A stretch of 64,000 nt of DNA from Fimbriimonas ginsengisoli Gsoil 348. Its GTDB lineage: Bacteria > Armatimonadota > Fimbriimonadia > Fimbriimonadales > Fimbriimonadaceae. A model generated the notes under the pieces. That model did not search any database and had not been told where the DNA came from. It saw nothing but the letters and a program-made list of their open reading frames with translations. Both the position numbers and the translations under genes were made by a program. Where the stretch lies: assembly GCF_000724625.1 (NCBI RefSeq), contig NZ_CP007139.1, positions 248,001 through 312,000 of the forward strand, given 5' to 3'. Below are positions 41,553 to 49,348 of this stretch, piece after piece. Numbering within the stretch: position 1 is the first letter of the stretch; each line of letters begins with the position of its first letter.

Positions 41553-42458
41553 ATGAGGCAAGATAGGTTTTCCCAGCGGCTCGAAGAGATCTGCGCCTAC
41601 TTCGAGTCATACCCGCAACGCGTGTTCTCGAAGCCCGAAATAACCGGACTTCTCTTGGCCTTGCAGCCGGAATGGAGCCTGCCGAGACGAATGACAACCG
41701 ACGTCTTCCTGCTTCGGATGAGCGAGAAGACTCCCCTAATGCACGTCCCCGTGGCGTTTCCCCGCCGCACGCACAACTACTGGACTTGGGGAGAGGTCGA
41801 CCCGCTAGACCTACTGATGCATCTCGACTCCCGATGTTTCGCCTCGCACCTAACCGCGGCAGAGTTTCACGGCCTCACAAACTCGCCTTCGGAAAGCCTC
41901 TACATCAACATCGAGCAGCCCAAGGGAAGCGATACTGACGCAAGCCTTGAGCAATACCGGATCGACGCGGCGTTCAAGCGGCCGCCAAGGGTCTCCAACA
42001 CATTTGGCGAACTCGATGGAAAGAGGGTCTACCTCCTGAACGGCAAGAACACGAACCAGTATGGCGTCGAAACCCTGGAGCACAAGGACTCAAAGGGCGA
42101 GCGCACCTACAAACTCAAGGTTACGAACCTCGAACGAACCTTGATCGACATGACCGTGCGGCCGCAGTACTCGGGAGGCGTCGATGGATGCTTGGAAGCG
42201 TTTAAGAACGCGGCACTCAGACTATCGGTCCCGAAGCTCTGCGACGCTCTCGCGAGAATTGGCCACGTCTATCCCTATCACCAGTCGGTCGGCTTCTACA
42301 TGGAAGCGAGCGGCAGGTACGGCGCCAACGATTTGAGGCTTCTCAAGGAGTTCCCACAAGAATTCGACTTCTATCTGGACAATCAGATCGAAGACCCTCA
42401 TTACGTCCCCGAGTGGAGGCTGCACGTTCCCTCGCGCTTTACGAACCTCGGCCATTGA
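41553..42458 (+). CDS. Lone AbiEi-like antitoxin/regulator
   Basis: A 301-aa protein. The C-terminal signature (YKLKVTNLERTLIDMTVRPQYSGG) is the AbiEi hallmark, and an N-terminal helical region (FSKPEITGLLLALQPEW) likely binds DNA. No AbiEii partner follows it; the next element is a hairpin and a nuclease remnant. It is divergent from the AbiEi-AbiEii pair. Either it is the survivor of a second system, or it controls or complements the first one. Confidence 0.75.
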   Translation: MRQDRFSQRLEEICAYFESYPQRVFSKPEITGLLLALQPEWSLPRRMTTDVFLLRMSEKTPLMHVPVAFPRRTHNYWTWGEVDPLDLLMHLDSRCFASHLTAAEFHGLTNSPSESLYINIEQPKGSDTDASLEQYRIDAAFKRPPRVSNTFGELDGKRVYLLNGKNTNQYGVETLEHKDSKGERTYKLKVTNLERTLIDMTVRPQYSGGVDGCLEAFKNAALRLSVPKLCDALARIGHVYPYHQSVGFYMEASGRYGANDLRLLKEFPQEFDFYLDNQIEDPHYVPEWRLHVPSRFTNLGH

Positions 42459-42603
42459 AGCCATGTGATCGGATAATCAGAGAAGGCGGGTTTCTCACAG
42501 GGACCGCCTTCGCTCCGAACTCGCGATCGCCCTTGTGCAACTTGTATATGTTGTTGTGTTATTGTAGTATCTGATCCGCCACTCGGTGCCGCATTGAACC
42601 TGT

Positions 42604-42637
42604 GTAGATACAGGATCAAATCCTGTATCTACCACCA
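42604..42637 (+). repeat. Perfect 13-bp hairpin with a tRNA-like end
   Basis: GTAGATACAGGAT-CAA-ATCCTGTATCTAC is a perfect stem with a three-base loop. The inner part plus the following ACCACCA resembles a tRNA T arm and CCA end (compare the pseudo-tRNA at 38137-38193), so it may derive from a tRNA attachment site that later became a hairpin. It could also be a terminator. Confidence 0.5.
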
Positions 42638-42650
42638 TTCCAAGACCCGA

Positions 42651-42740
42651 ATATTCTGGACCTACATTCTCCAAAGCGAATCGACCGGCAGATTCTACGT
42701 CGGCCAACCCAGACCTCGGCACGAGGCGCAGAATCTATGA
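42651..42740 (+). pseudogene. GIY-YIG nuclease remnant
   Basis: In this frame the DNA reads IFWTYILQSESTGRFYVGQ, matching the N-terminus of GIY-YIG nucleases (F-x-Y-I-L ... G-x-x-Y-V-G). The start has ATA in place of ATG, and a stop (TGA 42738) follows 29 codons later, so only about a third of the domain survives. It directly follows the tRNA-like hairpin. Confidence 0.65.
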
Positions 42741-42786
42741 CCGCCGGTTTGCAAAAACCGAAGCGAAGGACGATAATTGCCTCAGG

Positions 42787-43299
42787 ATGACTTGGGGGGA
42801 TTGGGGCGCGTATCTATTCGTCGGCCTTTTGGTCGTCTTCGCCATGTGGGTCGTCTACACGATGACCCGGGATCCTTCTAGGAACATGCGCCCACCGCCG
42901 AAGTCCGCCCCAACGAAACCCAGCCGAGAGGTCGAGAACGAGTTCGGCCTCTTCACTTACGACCCTCGGTTCGAAAACTGGACCGTCGGCGTCGACCACC
43001 CCTTCCGTACGGACGACGTGGTCGAGGTGACCCTCGAAGATGTAAACGGTAACCCGGACCCCGCGATCGTCCCCTACATTCCCCGCATCACGGCGAATCT
43101 TCCGGATTACGTGAAGCAGGCGATCAAGCTCGCGAAGGGCAACGAGTTCGTGAGCGGCGAGTTTCTGCAGAGCGTCGCGATGTCAGGCGACCCGGAGACG
43201 ATGACCTTGGCCTTCTACGACTCCGATAGCGACGACGAAACGATGATCCACATCGAAATCGAGAAGGGCAAGGCGGCAGACATGACCGTTATGCATTAG
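42787..43299 (+). CDS. Uncharacterised membrane-anchored protein
   Basis: A 170-aa protein with one N-terminal membrane helix (GAYLFVGLLVVFAMWVVYTM), a short basic linker, and a soluble domain (ENEFGLFTYDPRFENWTVGVDHPFRTDDVVEVTLEDVNG as parts; MTLAFYDSDSDDETMIHIEIEKGK). The soluble part is mostly beta with an acidic character. I do not recognise a family. It is the first gene with chromosomal base composition after the island. Confidence 0.6.
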   Translation: MTWGDWGAYLFVGLLVVFAMWVVYTMTRDPSRNMRPPPKSAPTKPSREVENEFGLFTYDPRFENWTVGVDHPFRTDDVVEVTLEDVNGNPDPAIVPYIPRITANLPDYVKQAIKLAKGNEFVSGEFLQSVAMSGDPETMTLAFYDSDSDDETMIHIEIEKGKAADMTVMH

Positions 43300-43487
43300 G
43301 CGCAGGTCTATCCGACTCGCTGTACTGCATACTGCGTGACGAGCACATCGGGCCAAGCCTCACTTCCTCTCGATTCGACTCATCCTAATTCTGCTCCGAA
43401 GATATGCGTGCAAAAGCGGTTTGATTGAGTAAAACTGAGTTGCCAAGCCTTGTTCGGATTCGATCAAAATCGAGATAGACTTCGCAA

Positions 43488-44342
43488 GTGTTGCCGCTTC
43501 CATCCGATCTCGCTCAGCAGGTCGCAACTGCCTTGGCTGAGGACATCGGAGGCGGTGATATCACCGCTCAACTGGTCCCCGCCGCACAGCGGGTCACGGG
43601 AAAAGTCATCACCCGCGAGGAGGCGACCTTATGCGGCCGCCCTTGGGTGACTGAGGTATTCCGTCAGCTGGATCCGGCTGTCCAATTGACTTGGCATGCC
43701 GACGACGGCGAGCGCGTTACTGCGAATCAAACTCTGTTTGAGATCGCAGGCTTGGCCCGCCCCGTTCTCACGGGTGAGCGCACTGCGCTCAACTTCCTCC
43801 AGCTCCTTTCCGCGACTGCGACCGCGACTCGCCTCTATGTAGATGCGATCGTGGGAACCCGCTGCGCAATTCTGGATACTCGAAAGACAGTCCCAGGACT
43901 ACGGACGGCGCAGAAATACGCGGTTGTGTGCGGCGGTGGCCATAACTACCGCATCGGGCTCTTTGATCAGGTGCTGATCAAGGAAAACCACATCGCCGCA
44001 GCCGGCTCCCTGACAGCCGCAGTGGCAGCAGCCCGCCGCGCAACCGGTTCGCGCAAAGTGGCAGTGGATGTGGAGGTGGAAACGATGGAGGAGTTTGAGG
44101 AGGCGTTGCGCGCAGGCCCGGACATCGTCATGCTCGACGAATTCAGCCTGGCCGACATGAGAGCCGCAGTAGCGCTGAACAACTCTACTGGCCATCGGGT
44201 CGCAGTCGAAGCATCGGGTAGCGTAACGCTCGATAACGTCCGCAGCGTCGCAGAAACCGGCGTCGACTACATCTCAATCGGTAGCATTACCAAACACGTC
44301 CGCGCGGTGGATCTGTCGATGCGGTTTGCATTCGCCTCTTAG
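43488..44342 (+). CDS. nadC: Nicotinate-nucleotide pyrophosphorylase (carboxylating)
   Basis: A 284-aa NadC that makes nicotinate mononucleotide from quinolinate and PRPP in NAD synthesis. Motifs are [67 protein letters not shown] (as parts), IKENHI and [29 protein letters not shown] (as parts). The start is GTG at 43488. NadA and NadB are not in the window. Confidence 0.96.
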   Translation: MLPLPSDLAQQVATALAEDIGGGDITAQLVPAAQRVTGKVITREEATLCGRPWVTEVFRQLDPAVQLTWHADDGERVTANQTLFEIAGLARPVLTGERTALNFLQLLSATATATRLYVDAIVGTRCAILDTRKTVPGLRTAQKYAVVCGGGHNYRIGLFDQVLIKENHIAAAGSLTAAVAAARRATGSRKVAVDVEVETMEEFEEALRAGPDIVMLDEFSLADMRAAVALNNSTGHRVAVEASGSVTLDNVRSVAETGVDYISIGSITKHVRAVDLSMRFAFAS

Positions 44343-44426
44343 GCAACAGCCGACTTAATACCCGTTGAGGCTGGGCCGAACGCTAAGAGGCTCATCCCGC
44401 CGTCAGCGAGACGTTTTTTGGTGCGA

Positions 44427-44579
44427 TCACTCTGGGCGACTATGGCGCGCGTCCGACCATAGAAACAGCACGCCGAGAGCGGTAAACAAGCAGGCTTCGG
44501 GCCAGTTGCGCCTTTGCAAAGCCTCAATGAGCGCTATGCCGAAGAAGAGGATGAATACTGCGAATCCGCTGAACTTCAT
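44427..44579 (-). CDS. Small membrane protein, 50 aa
   Basis: A short gene reading MKFSGFAVFILFFGIALIEA, then LQRRNWPEACLFTALGVLFLW and a polar end. It has two hydrophobic segments joined by a basic loop. No good Shine-Dalgarno is visible, so the call rests on composition alone. Function unknown. Confidence 0.45.
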   Translation of the reverse strand: MKFSGFAVFILFFGIALIEALQRRNWPEACLFTALGVLFLWSDARHSRPE

Positions 44580-45019
44580 TTTTTTGCCGGCTGATATTGC
44601 CGGACCCTAAATTAGTGTGCGCCCGATTTGTCCCTGAGCCAGTCATTCGTTTCAAGTCCAATGTTTCCTGGACGACCGATGCCAGTGGTTGACTAACGAC
44701 CCAGCCCGAAGTCCTTGGACGAAACGGACAGATTGTATGGGGAGGCGGAACTCCGGAAGTAAAGAGCGCCCGTATCGGCGTTCGCCGACTTTCCAATTGT
44801 TGAACTCCGGTGCTGCAGAAACCCAATTGTTTGAGGTCGTGTTCAGGTCACAAAAGACGATCGACAGGTCACTATTTCCGTTAACCGTTAGGATGAAGTT
44901 CCCCACTTTCTCTCGGTATCCCGTTGACCCGTGGGCAACTGCGCTTCGACGGCGACCTCATCGTCATCGATTGGCCGTCCGTGTGGAGTTCGGTGGGCGG
45001 GTGCGGGTGGTCCGAAAAG
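44580..45019. other. Gene-free stretch
   Basis: No convincing coding sequence, RNA or repeat seen here. Confidence 0.5.
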
Positions 45020-46390
45020 CTATTTCGTGAACATCCACCAATCAATGGCGAAGAGCTTGGCTGCGGGCTTGCCGCGGAACACGAGGAAGAGATCGTGGAC
45101 GCCCTTGGCCCCAGAAATCTGGGCGGACTCGGTTCGCCAATTCTCCGGGCCATCGACGTTGCCTATGCGGACTTGACCAATCAGAGGACCGTCCGTTGCG
45201 TCGAGACGGAGTTCGAGGGTGCCGCCCATACCCGACGCTACCCTTGCGGAGAACCCCTTAGCACCTCGGCCGAAATCGACGTTTCTCACCTTGATTGAGT
45301 CGCCATCGTCGATGTCCGAGACCTGCATCCCGCCCGCGCGACACGGTTCGGTCTCGACGCCAGATGCCCAGGCGATGGTTTCCGCTTCGTTGCGGACGTA
45401 GGGGTTGAGCCTGGCGACAGGCGCCGGCCCTTCCTTCGTCATGTCCATCGGCAGGATCGCGCCGTCCGGCCCAAACCGCATCTCATCGACGCAGACCGAG
45501 CGGGTAAAGCCGCCGCCGCCCGGCAGAGCACCGTTGTGATAGAAGAGGTACGTCCGCCCCTTGTAGTCGACCACACCGGGGTGATTGGTGAAGCTCCCGC
45601 CCTGCGTGGACATGATCTCGCCACCGTACTTCCAGGGTCCCGCCGGCTTGGAGGCCGTCGCGTAGGCTAGGTGCTCGGGAACCGGCCCGCCTGCGTAAAC
45701 CAAATAGTAGAGATCCTTGCGTCGATAAAGCCAGGGCCCCTCCTCGTAGGCCGTCGCGCGGTCGGCCGTCCGCCGCTTGCCAAACGCCTCCACCGTCATC
45801 GGTCCCCGAAAGATCCCCCGGTCGCCGATGCCCGTGTCGTACGAGACCATGTCTTGGTTCAGCCGAACGTATTTGTAAGTGGGGTTCCCCCAGCCGAGGT
45901 AGGCCTGTCCGTCGCGATCGATGAACACGCACGGGTCGATGTCGCCAAACTGGTCGAACACCAGCGGCTTGTCGATCGCATCTCGGAAAGGGCCTTCCGG
46001 GCGGTCGGCGACGGCAACGCCGATCGCCATCCCGCCTTCCTTCCGGTTCATGGGGACGTACCAGTAGAACTTGCCGTTGCGCTCGATGCACTGTCCCGCC
46101 CAAGCGTCGGACTTCGCCCACGGGAAATCCTTCACGGAGAGCGGCGACCCGAGATCGGTCCAGTTCACCATGTCCTTGGTGGCGTAGCACCGCCAGTCCC
46201 GCATCACGAACGTGGTGGATTTGTCCTCGTCGTGCCCCGTGTAGACGTAGAGCGTTCCCTTGTGGACCAGCGGCGCGGGGTCGGCGGTGTAGACCGTTTG
46301 GACGATGGGGTTCTGCGCCGGAAGGGCCACCATGATAAGGAGCCCGCCCAGAACGGCGAGCGGACGCGCGAATAACGAGAGGAGAGACAT
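45020..46390 (-). CDS. Secreted GH43 glycosidase with CBM6-like domain
   Basis: A 456-aa exported enzyme. The signal peptide is ARPLAVLGGLLIMVALPA. The five-blade GH43 domain has catalytic candidates Asp in VYTADPAPLVHKG, Asp in FGDIDPCVFIDRDG, and Glu in AYEEGPWLYRRKD. The C-terminal domain (NEAETIAWASGVETEPC ... LRLDATDGPLIGQVRI ... FAIDWWMF) is CBM6-like and should bind xylan- or arabinan-type chains. The substrate is likely arabinose- or xylose-containing plant polysaccharide. The next GH43 gene lies directly upstream on the same strand. Confidence 0.88.
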   Translation of the reverse strand: MSLLSLFARPLAVLGGLLIMVALPAQNPIVQTVYTADPAPLVHKGTLYVYTGHDEDKSTTFVMRDWRCYATKDMVNWTDLGSPLSVKDFPWAKSDAWAGQCIERNGKFYWYVPMNRKEGGMAIGVAVADRPEGPFRDAIDKPLVFDQFGDIDPCVFIDRDGQAYLGWGNPTYKYVRLNQDMVSYDTGIGDRGIFRGPMTVEAFGKRRTADRATAYEEGPWLYRRKDLYYLVYAGGPVPEHLAYATASKPAGPWKYGGEIMSTQGGSFTNHPGVVDYKGRTYLFYHNGALPGGGGFTRSVCVDEMRFGPDGAILPMDMTKEGPAPVARLNPYVRNEAETIAWASGVETEPCRAGGMQVSDIDDGDSIKVRNVDFGRGAKGFSARVASGMGGTLELRLDATDGPLIGQVRIGNVDGPENWRTESAQISGAKGVHDLFLVFRGKPAAKLFAIDWWMFTK

Positions 46391-46538
46391 GGCGATTCAG
46401 GCGTATCCTGTTGACGTTAACACTACCCGAGGCGACCTCTCCTTTTGGCTCGACGACGATCCTCCGCGACCAGGCTCCTGTCCCCGTTTCCCTTAGCCGT
46501 CAATCGATAGGCCGGCAGGGAAACCTCCCCGTGCGCTT

Positions 46539-48194
46539 TCACGGAAGGGCAGTGATCTTATCGCTCAGGCGGAAGAAGTCGAAATCGACGAAGCCGCCCG
46601 CCGTCTTGGTTGCGAAGTTGAACAGGCCGAAGCGATAGCCCATAAAGTGCGGGATGTCGTAGACCATATGTAGCGACTCGCCGATGGCACTCCAGTCCTT
46701 TCCGTTGAGGCTGTAGTAGAAATACGCCTTGTCTGCACGGTCCTTGAAGTCGCAGTCGATCTTTAGGAAGACCGTCTTCTGCGCTAACGGAATGCTGGTG
46801 ATCTCTTCCGGCTTATTCGACTTGGCGCTGACCATGACGATTGAACGGGCATCGCCCGTCGCCTTGACGCCGACGAAGCCGTATTTCTTTTGAAACACCG
46901 TGAGTCCCGCGAAGTCACCATCTTTCATGTGGCTCACGTCGACCGCGGTCGTCGCCGAACTCTCGGGCCCAAAGGTTCTTTGGGTGAGCGTGTTGCGGGC
47001 TTGGCTCAACTCTGGATCCACGCGGCCGGCGGTCAAGCGCAGGCTGCCCGGGTGCGCGGCGAGCGACCAATTAGCGTTATCGGGATTGTGGTTCCACTGC
47101 CATGCCAAGGGCAGGGGCCGGTCGCCGGGCCTCCGATCGAACTCATCGGAAGCTACGATGCCGGAGACGCCGAGCTTGCTCGCCGGTAGGTTTAGCGTCG
47201 TCGGAGCTTTGCCATCGACACCGAGAACGGGCCAACCGTCAACCCACTTCACCGGCACGAGAAATGGAATGCGACCGACCGCGCCGTGATCTTGGAATAG
47301 ATAGGCGAACCAGTCTCCCTTCGGAGTATCGATCAGGCCGCCTTGGGCGATGCCTTGGTCATGGAATAGCACTCTGCCTTCGTAGGGACCGGTGAGCTGG
47401 TCGGCTCGGTGGATGATCTCGGTGCGCATGTCCCGCTTTGGCCAGACGATATTGCACAGGTAGTACTTGCCGTTGATCTTTCGGAATTGCGAGCCTTCAG
47501 CGGGCAAACCAACGATGCCTGGGGCCACTGTGCTGGCATTAGGGATGATTGCCTGATCCAATCCACCGGGCTGGACGCCGGTAAGGTCCGACTTGAGCTC
47601 GGTTATCCGCATTTGGCCATTGTTTCCGTGGACGATGTAAGCGCGACCATCGTCGTCGAAATACAGGGAGTGGTCACCGAAGAGTGGCGCAAACGAGGTT
47701 GCCTTCCAAGGGGTCTTGTTGGGGTTCTTGGTGCGGAAGATGTACGTCTTGCCGGTCGAGAGCGAGAACGTGGTGGCGTAAAACGTTCCGTCGTGGTACG
47801 CCAGGCTGCTGGCCCAGGAGCCTCTGCCGTAGTCGTTCTTTCCGCCCTTCAGGTTGAGCTCGTCCGTGTCGGCCAGCGTTTCGTACGCGTAGCTGGCAAT
47901 CTTCCAATTCACGAGGTCCGTCGATTTCATGATCGGCAGCCCCGGACTCATGTGCATCGTGGTGCTGCTCATGTAATAGGTGCGTCCCACGCGCACGATC
48001 GCCACGTCCGGAACATCCGCCCAAAGGATCGGATTTTGCGCCTTATGGGTCGAGTCTGTCTTCACGTGCCTCACCTTCGTCTTGAGCAAGTTGACGTCGT
48101 TCGCAACCGCCCCCGCGCTCCCGGAGATCATCAGGTGAAGCGCCAGGGCGGAACTCAGAAGTTTTGCGCTGTTACCATAACTTACTCTCTTCAT
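46539..48194 (-). CDS. Secreted GH43 beta-xylosidase/arabinofuranosidase-like enzyme
   Basis: A 551-aa exported GH43 enzyme. After the signal peptide (LLSSALALHLMISGSAGAVA), the catalytic domain shows Asp in NPILWADVPDVAIVRVG, Asp in FGDHSLYFDDDGRAYIVHG and Glu in LPAEGSQFRKINGKYYL. The C-terminal beta-sandwich (DEFDRRPGDRPLPLAWQWNHNPDNANW as parts; KIDCDFKDRADKAYFYYSLNG) is the second domain typical of GH43 subfamilies related to beta-xylosidases. It forms a likely operon with the GH43-CBM6 gene. Confidence 0.88.
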   Translation of the reverse strand: MKRVSYGNSAKLLSSALALHLMISGSAGAVANDVNLLKTKVRHVKTDSTHKAQNPILWADVPDVAIVRVGRTYYMSSTTMHMSPGLPIMKSTDLVNWKIASYAYETLADTDELNLKGGKNDYGRGSWASSLAYHDGTFYATTFSLSTGKTYIFRTKNPNKTPWKATSFAPLFGDHSLYFDDDGRAYIVHGNNGQMRITELKSDLTGVQPGGLDQAIIPNASTVAPGIVGLPAEGSQFRKINGKYYLCNIVWPKRDMRTEIIHRADQLTGPYEGRVLFHDQGIAQGGLIDTPKGDWFAYLFQDHGAVGRIPFLVPVKWVDGWPVLGVDGKAPTTLNLPASKLGVSGIVASDEFDRRPGDRPLPLAWQWNHNPDNANWSLAAHPGSLRLTAGRVDPELSQARNTLTQRTFGPESSATTAVDVSHMKDGDFAGLTVFQKKYGFVGVKATGDARSIVMVSAKSNKPEEITSIPLAQKTVFLKIDCDFKDRADKAYFYYSLNGKDWSAIGESLHMVYDIPHFMGYRFGLFNFATKTAGGFVDFDFFRLSDKITALP

Positions 48195-48475
48195 TTTTAG
48201 CCTTCATCCTAACGCCGACGGTCTAACCAATTGCCGCGCCTTTCCAAGCCACTGGCTGTCGTCTCCGATGGAAACCAAGTGCCCCCTAGGAACGCTAGAT
48301 CCGGTTCTACCTGCAATTTCTCCATGCGTCGGCAGGAGTTCGCAAGTTCAAGCCCGGTGCTGCACGGTCTCGTCGCGCGGATCGAAGCGGAAATCGAGTC
48401 TCCACCGACAAGAGCACCTTGCGGTCTAACAGGCGCCCAAAGCAGCAGAGTGGAACCGGATCGGGTTTCGCCTGA

Positions 48476-48481
48476 TACGAT
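48476..48481 (+). promoter_or_regulatory. -10 element of leaderless ankyrin gene
   Basis: TACGAT lies six bases before the ATG at 48488 and no Shine-Dalgarno is present. Confidence 0.55.
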
Positions 48482-48487
48482 GAAGAT

Positions 48488-49303
48488 ATGGGAAGGCTTC
48501 ATCGCTTGGTGCGCTGGGCTAAGCATGAAGATGTAAAGGCGGAGATTGAGCGCGGCGCGGATGTGAACGAAATCGCGGGCAACTTAACTCCCCTCGACCA
48601 TGCCATCAAGAATGACGATGTCGCGATGGTCGATATTCTCATTCGAGCCGGCGCCGACGTAAATCAGGGGCACCCGAAGACGGGCCGACGGCCGCTCCAC
48701 AGTGCGGCTTCTAGTCCGGACCTACGGATCTTGGAATTACTGCTCGAGGCCGGGGCTGACCTCGAGGGTTGCCGCGAGACTTCGACTCCGCTATGCTTTG
48801 CCGCGGCTTTCCGCAAACGGGAAGCTTACGATCGCCTGATCAAAGCCGGGGCGAATGCGCTGGCGACGATGAAAGGGAAGGTGGCCAGCGAATGGCTAAC
48901 GTCCGCAGCCGCCGCCGATGAATACATGCAGCAGCGCTGGGAGACGGATTCGAAGGAGAAAAGGCCGGACGAGTACGAGCCACTTCTCCGAAAAATGATG
49001 GGGGAGTATCCCACGGCAGAGGAGTACGCCGCGCATCGCGGCAACGATATCTTTGTGTTCAGCTTGGATCGAGGCGTCTTCACGGACCCTGAGGTGCAGA
49101 AGTGGGCACGGGACCTCGGCGAGATTCTTCGATCGCCCGAGCGACTCAAGGAGTGCGAAGAGCGGTTCCTAAGTGGCGCCGAACTGGCCAGAGCCCGCCG
49201 CGAGCGCAGGCACTTTGAGCGGCGACTCGCCCTCCAGGAAGGTCGAAAAGAACGCATTGCCCTTGCTGCCAGGGGAATCGCTTCGACGCATTTTGACCCG
49301 TAA
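48488..49303 (+). CDS. Ankyrin-repeat protein
   Basis: A 271-aa cytoplasmic protein. Three ankyrin repeats occupy the first half (NLTPLDHAIKNDDVAMVDILIRAGADVN; RRPLHSAASSPDLRILELLLEAGADLE; STPLCFAAAFRKREAYDRLIKAGAN). The second half is helical and basic, ending in RARRERRHFERRLALQEGRKERI, which could be a coiled coil or nucleic-acid-binding tail. There is no signal peptide. The start fits a leaderless message. A second ankyrin gene lies 2 kb downstream. Confidence 0.82.
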   Translation: MGRLHRLVRWAKHEDVKAEIERGADVNEIAGNLTPLDHAIKNDDVAMVDILIRAGADVNQGHPKTGRRPLHSAASSPDLRILELLLEAGADLEGCRETSTPLCFAAAFRKREAYDRLIKAGANALATMKGKVASEWLTSAAAADEYMQQRWETDSKEKRPDEYEPLLRKMMGEYPTAEEYAAHRGNDIFVFSLDRGVFTDPEVQKWARDLGEILRSPERLKECEERFLSGAELARARRERRHFERRLALQEGRKERIALAARGIASTHFDP

Positions 49304-49335
49304 GGCGGGCACGAACCGCCTTTCGCGTTCCCGCG

Positions 49336-49341
49336 TAAAAT
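49336..49341 (+). promoter_or_regulatory. -10 element of leaderless HExxH gene
   Basis: TAAAAT lies seven bases before the ATG at 49349. This decides between the two in-frame starts (49340 and 49349). Confidence 0.5.
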
Positions 49342-49348
49342 GGCCGAG

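Noticed and set aside
38000-42800. Integrase or transposase in the tRNA-Val region
   Set aside because: I looked for tyrosine-recombinase and transposase motifs in all frames and found none; only a GIY-YIG remnant is present.
44339-44527. A 62-codon open frame on the minus strand after nadC
   Set aside because: No hydrophobic, ribosome-site or family support; the better candidate in the same area is the 50-aa membrane protein in another frame.
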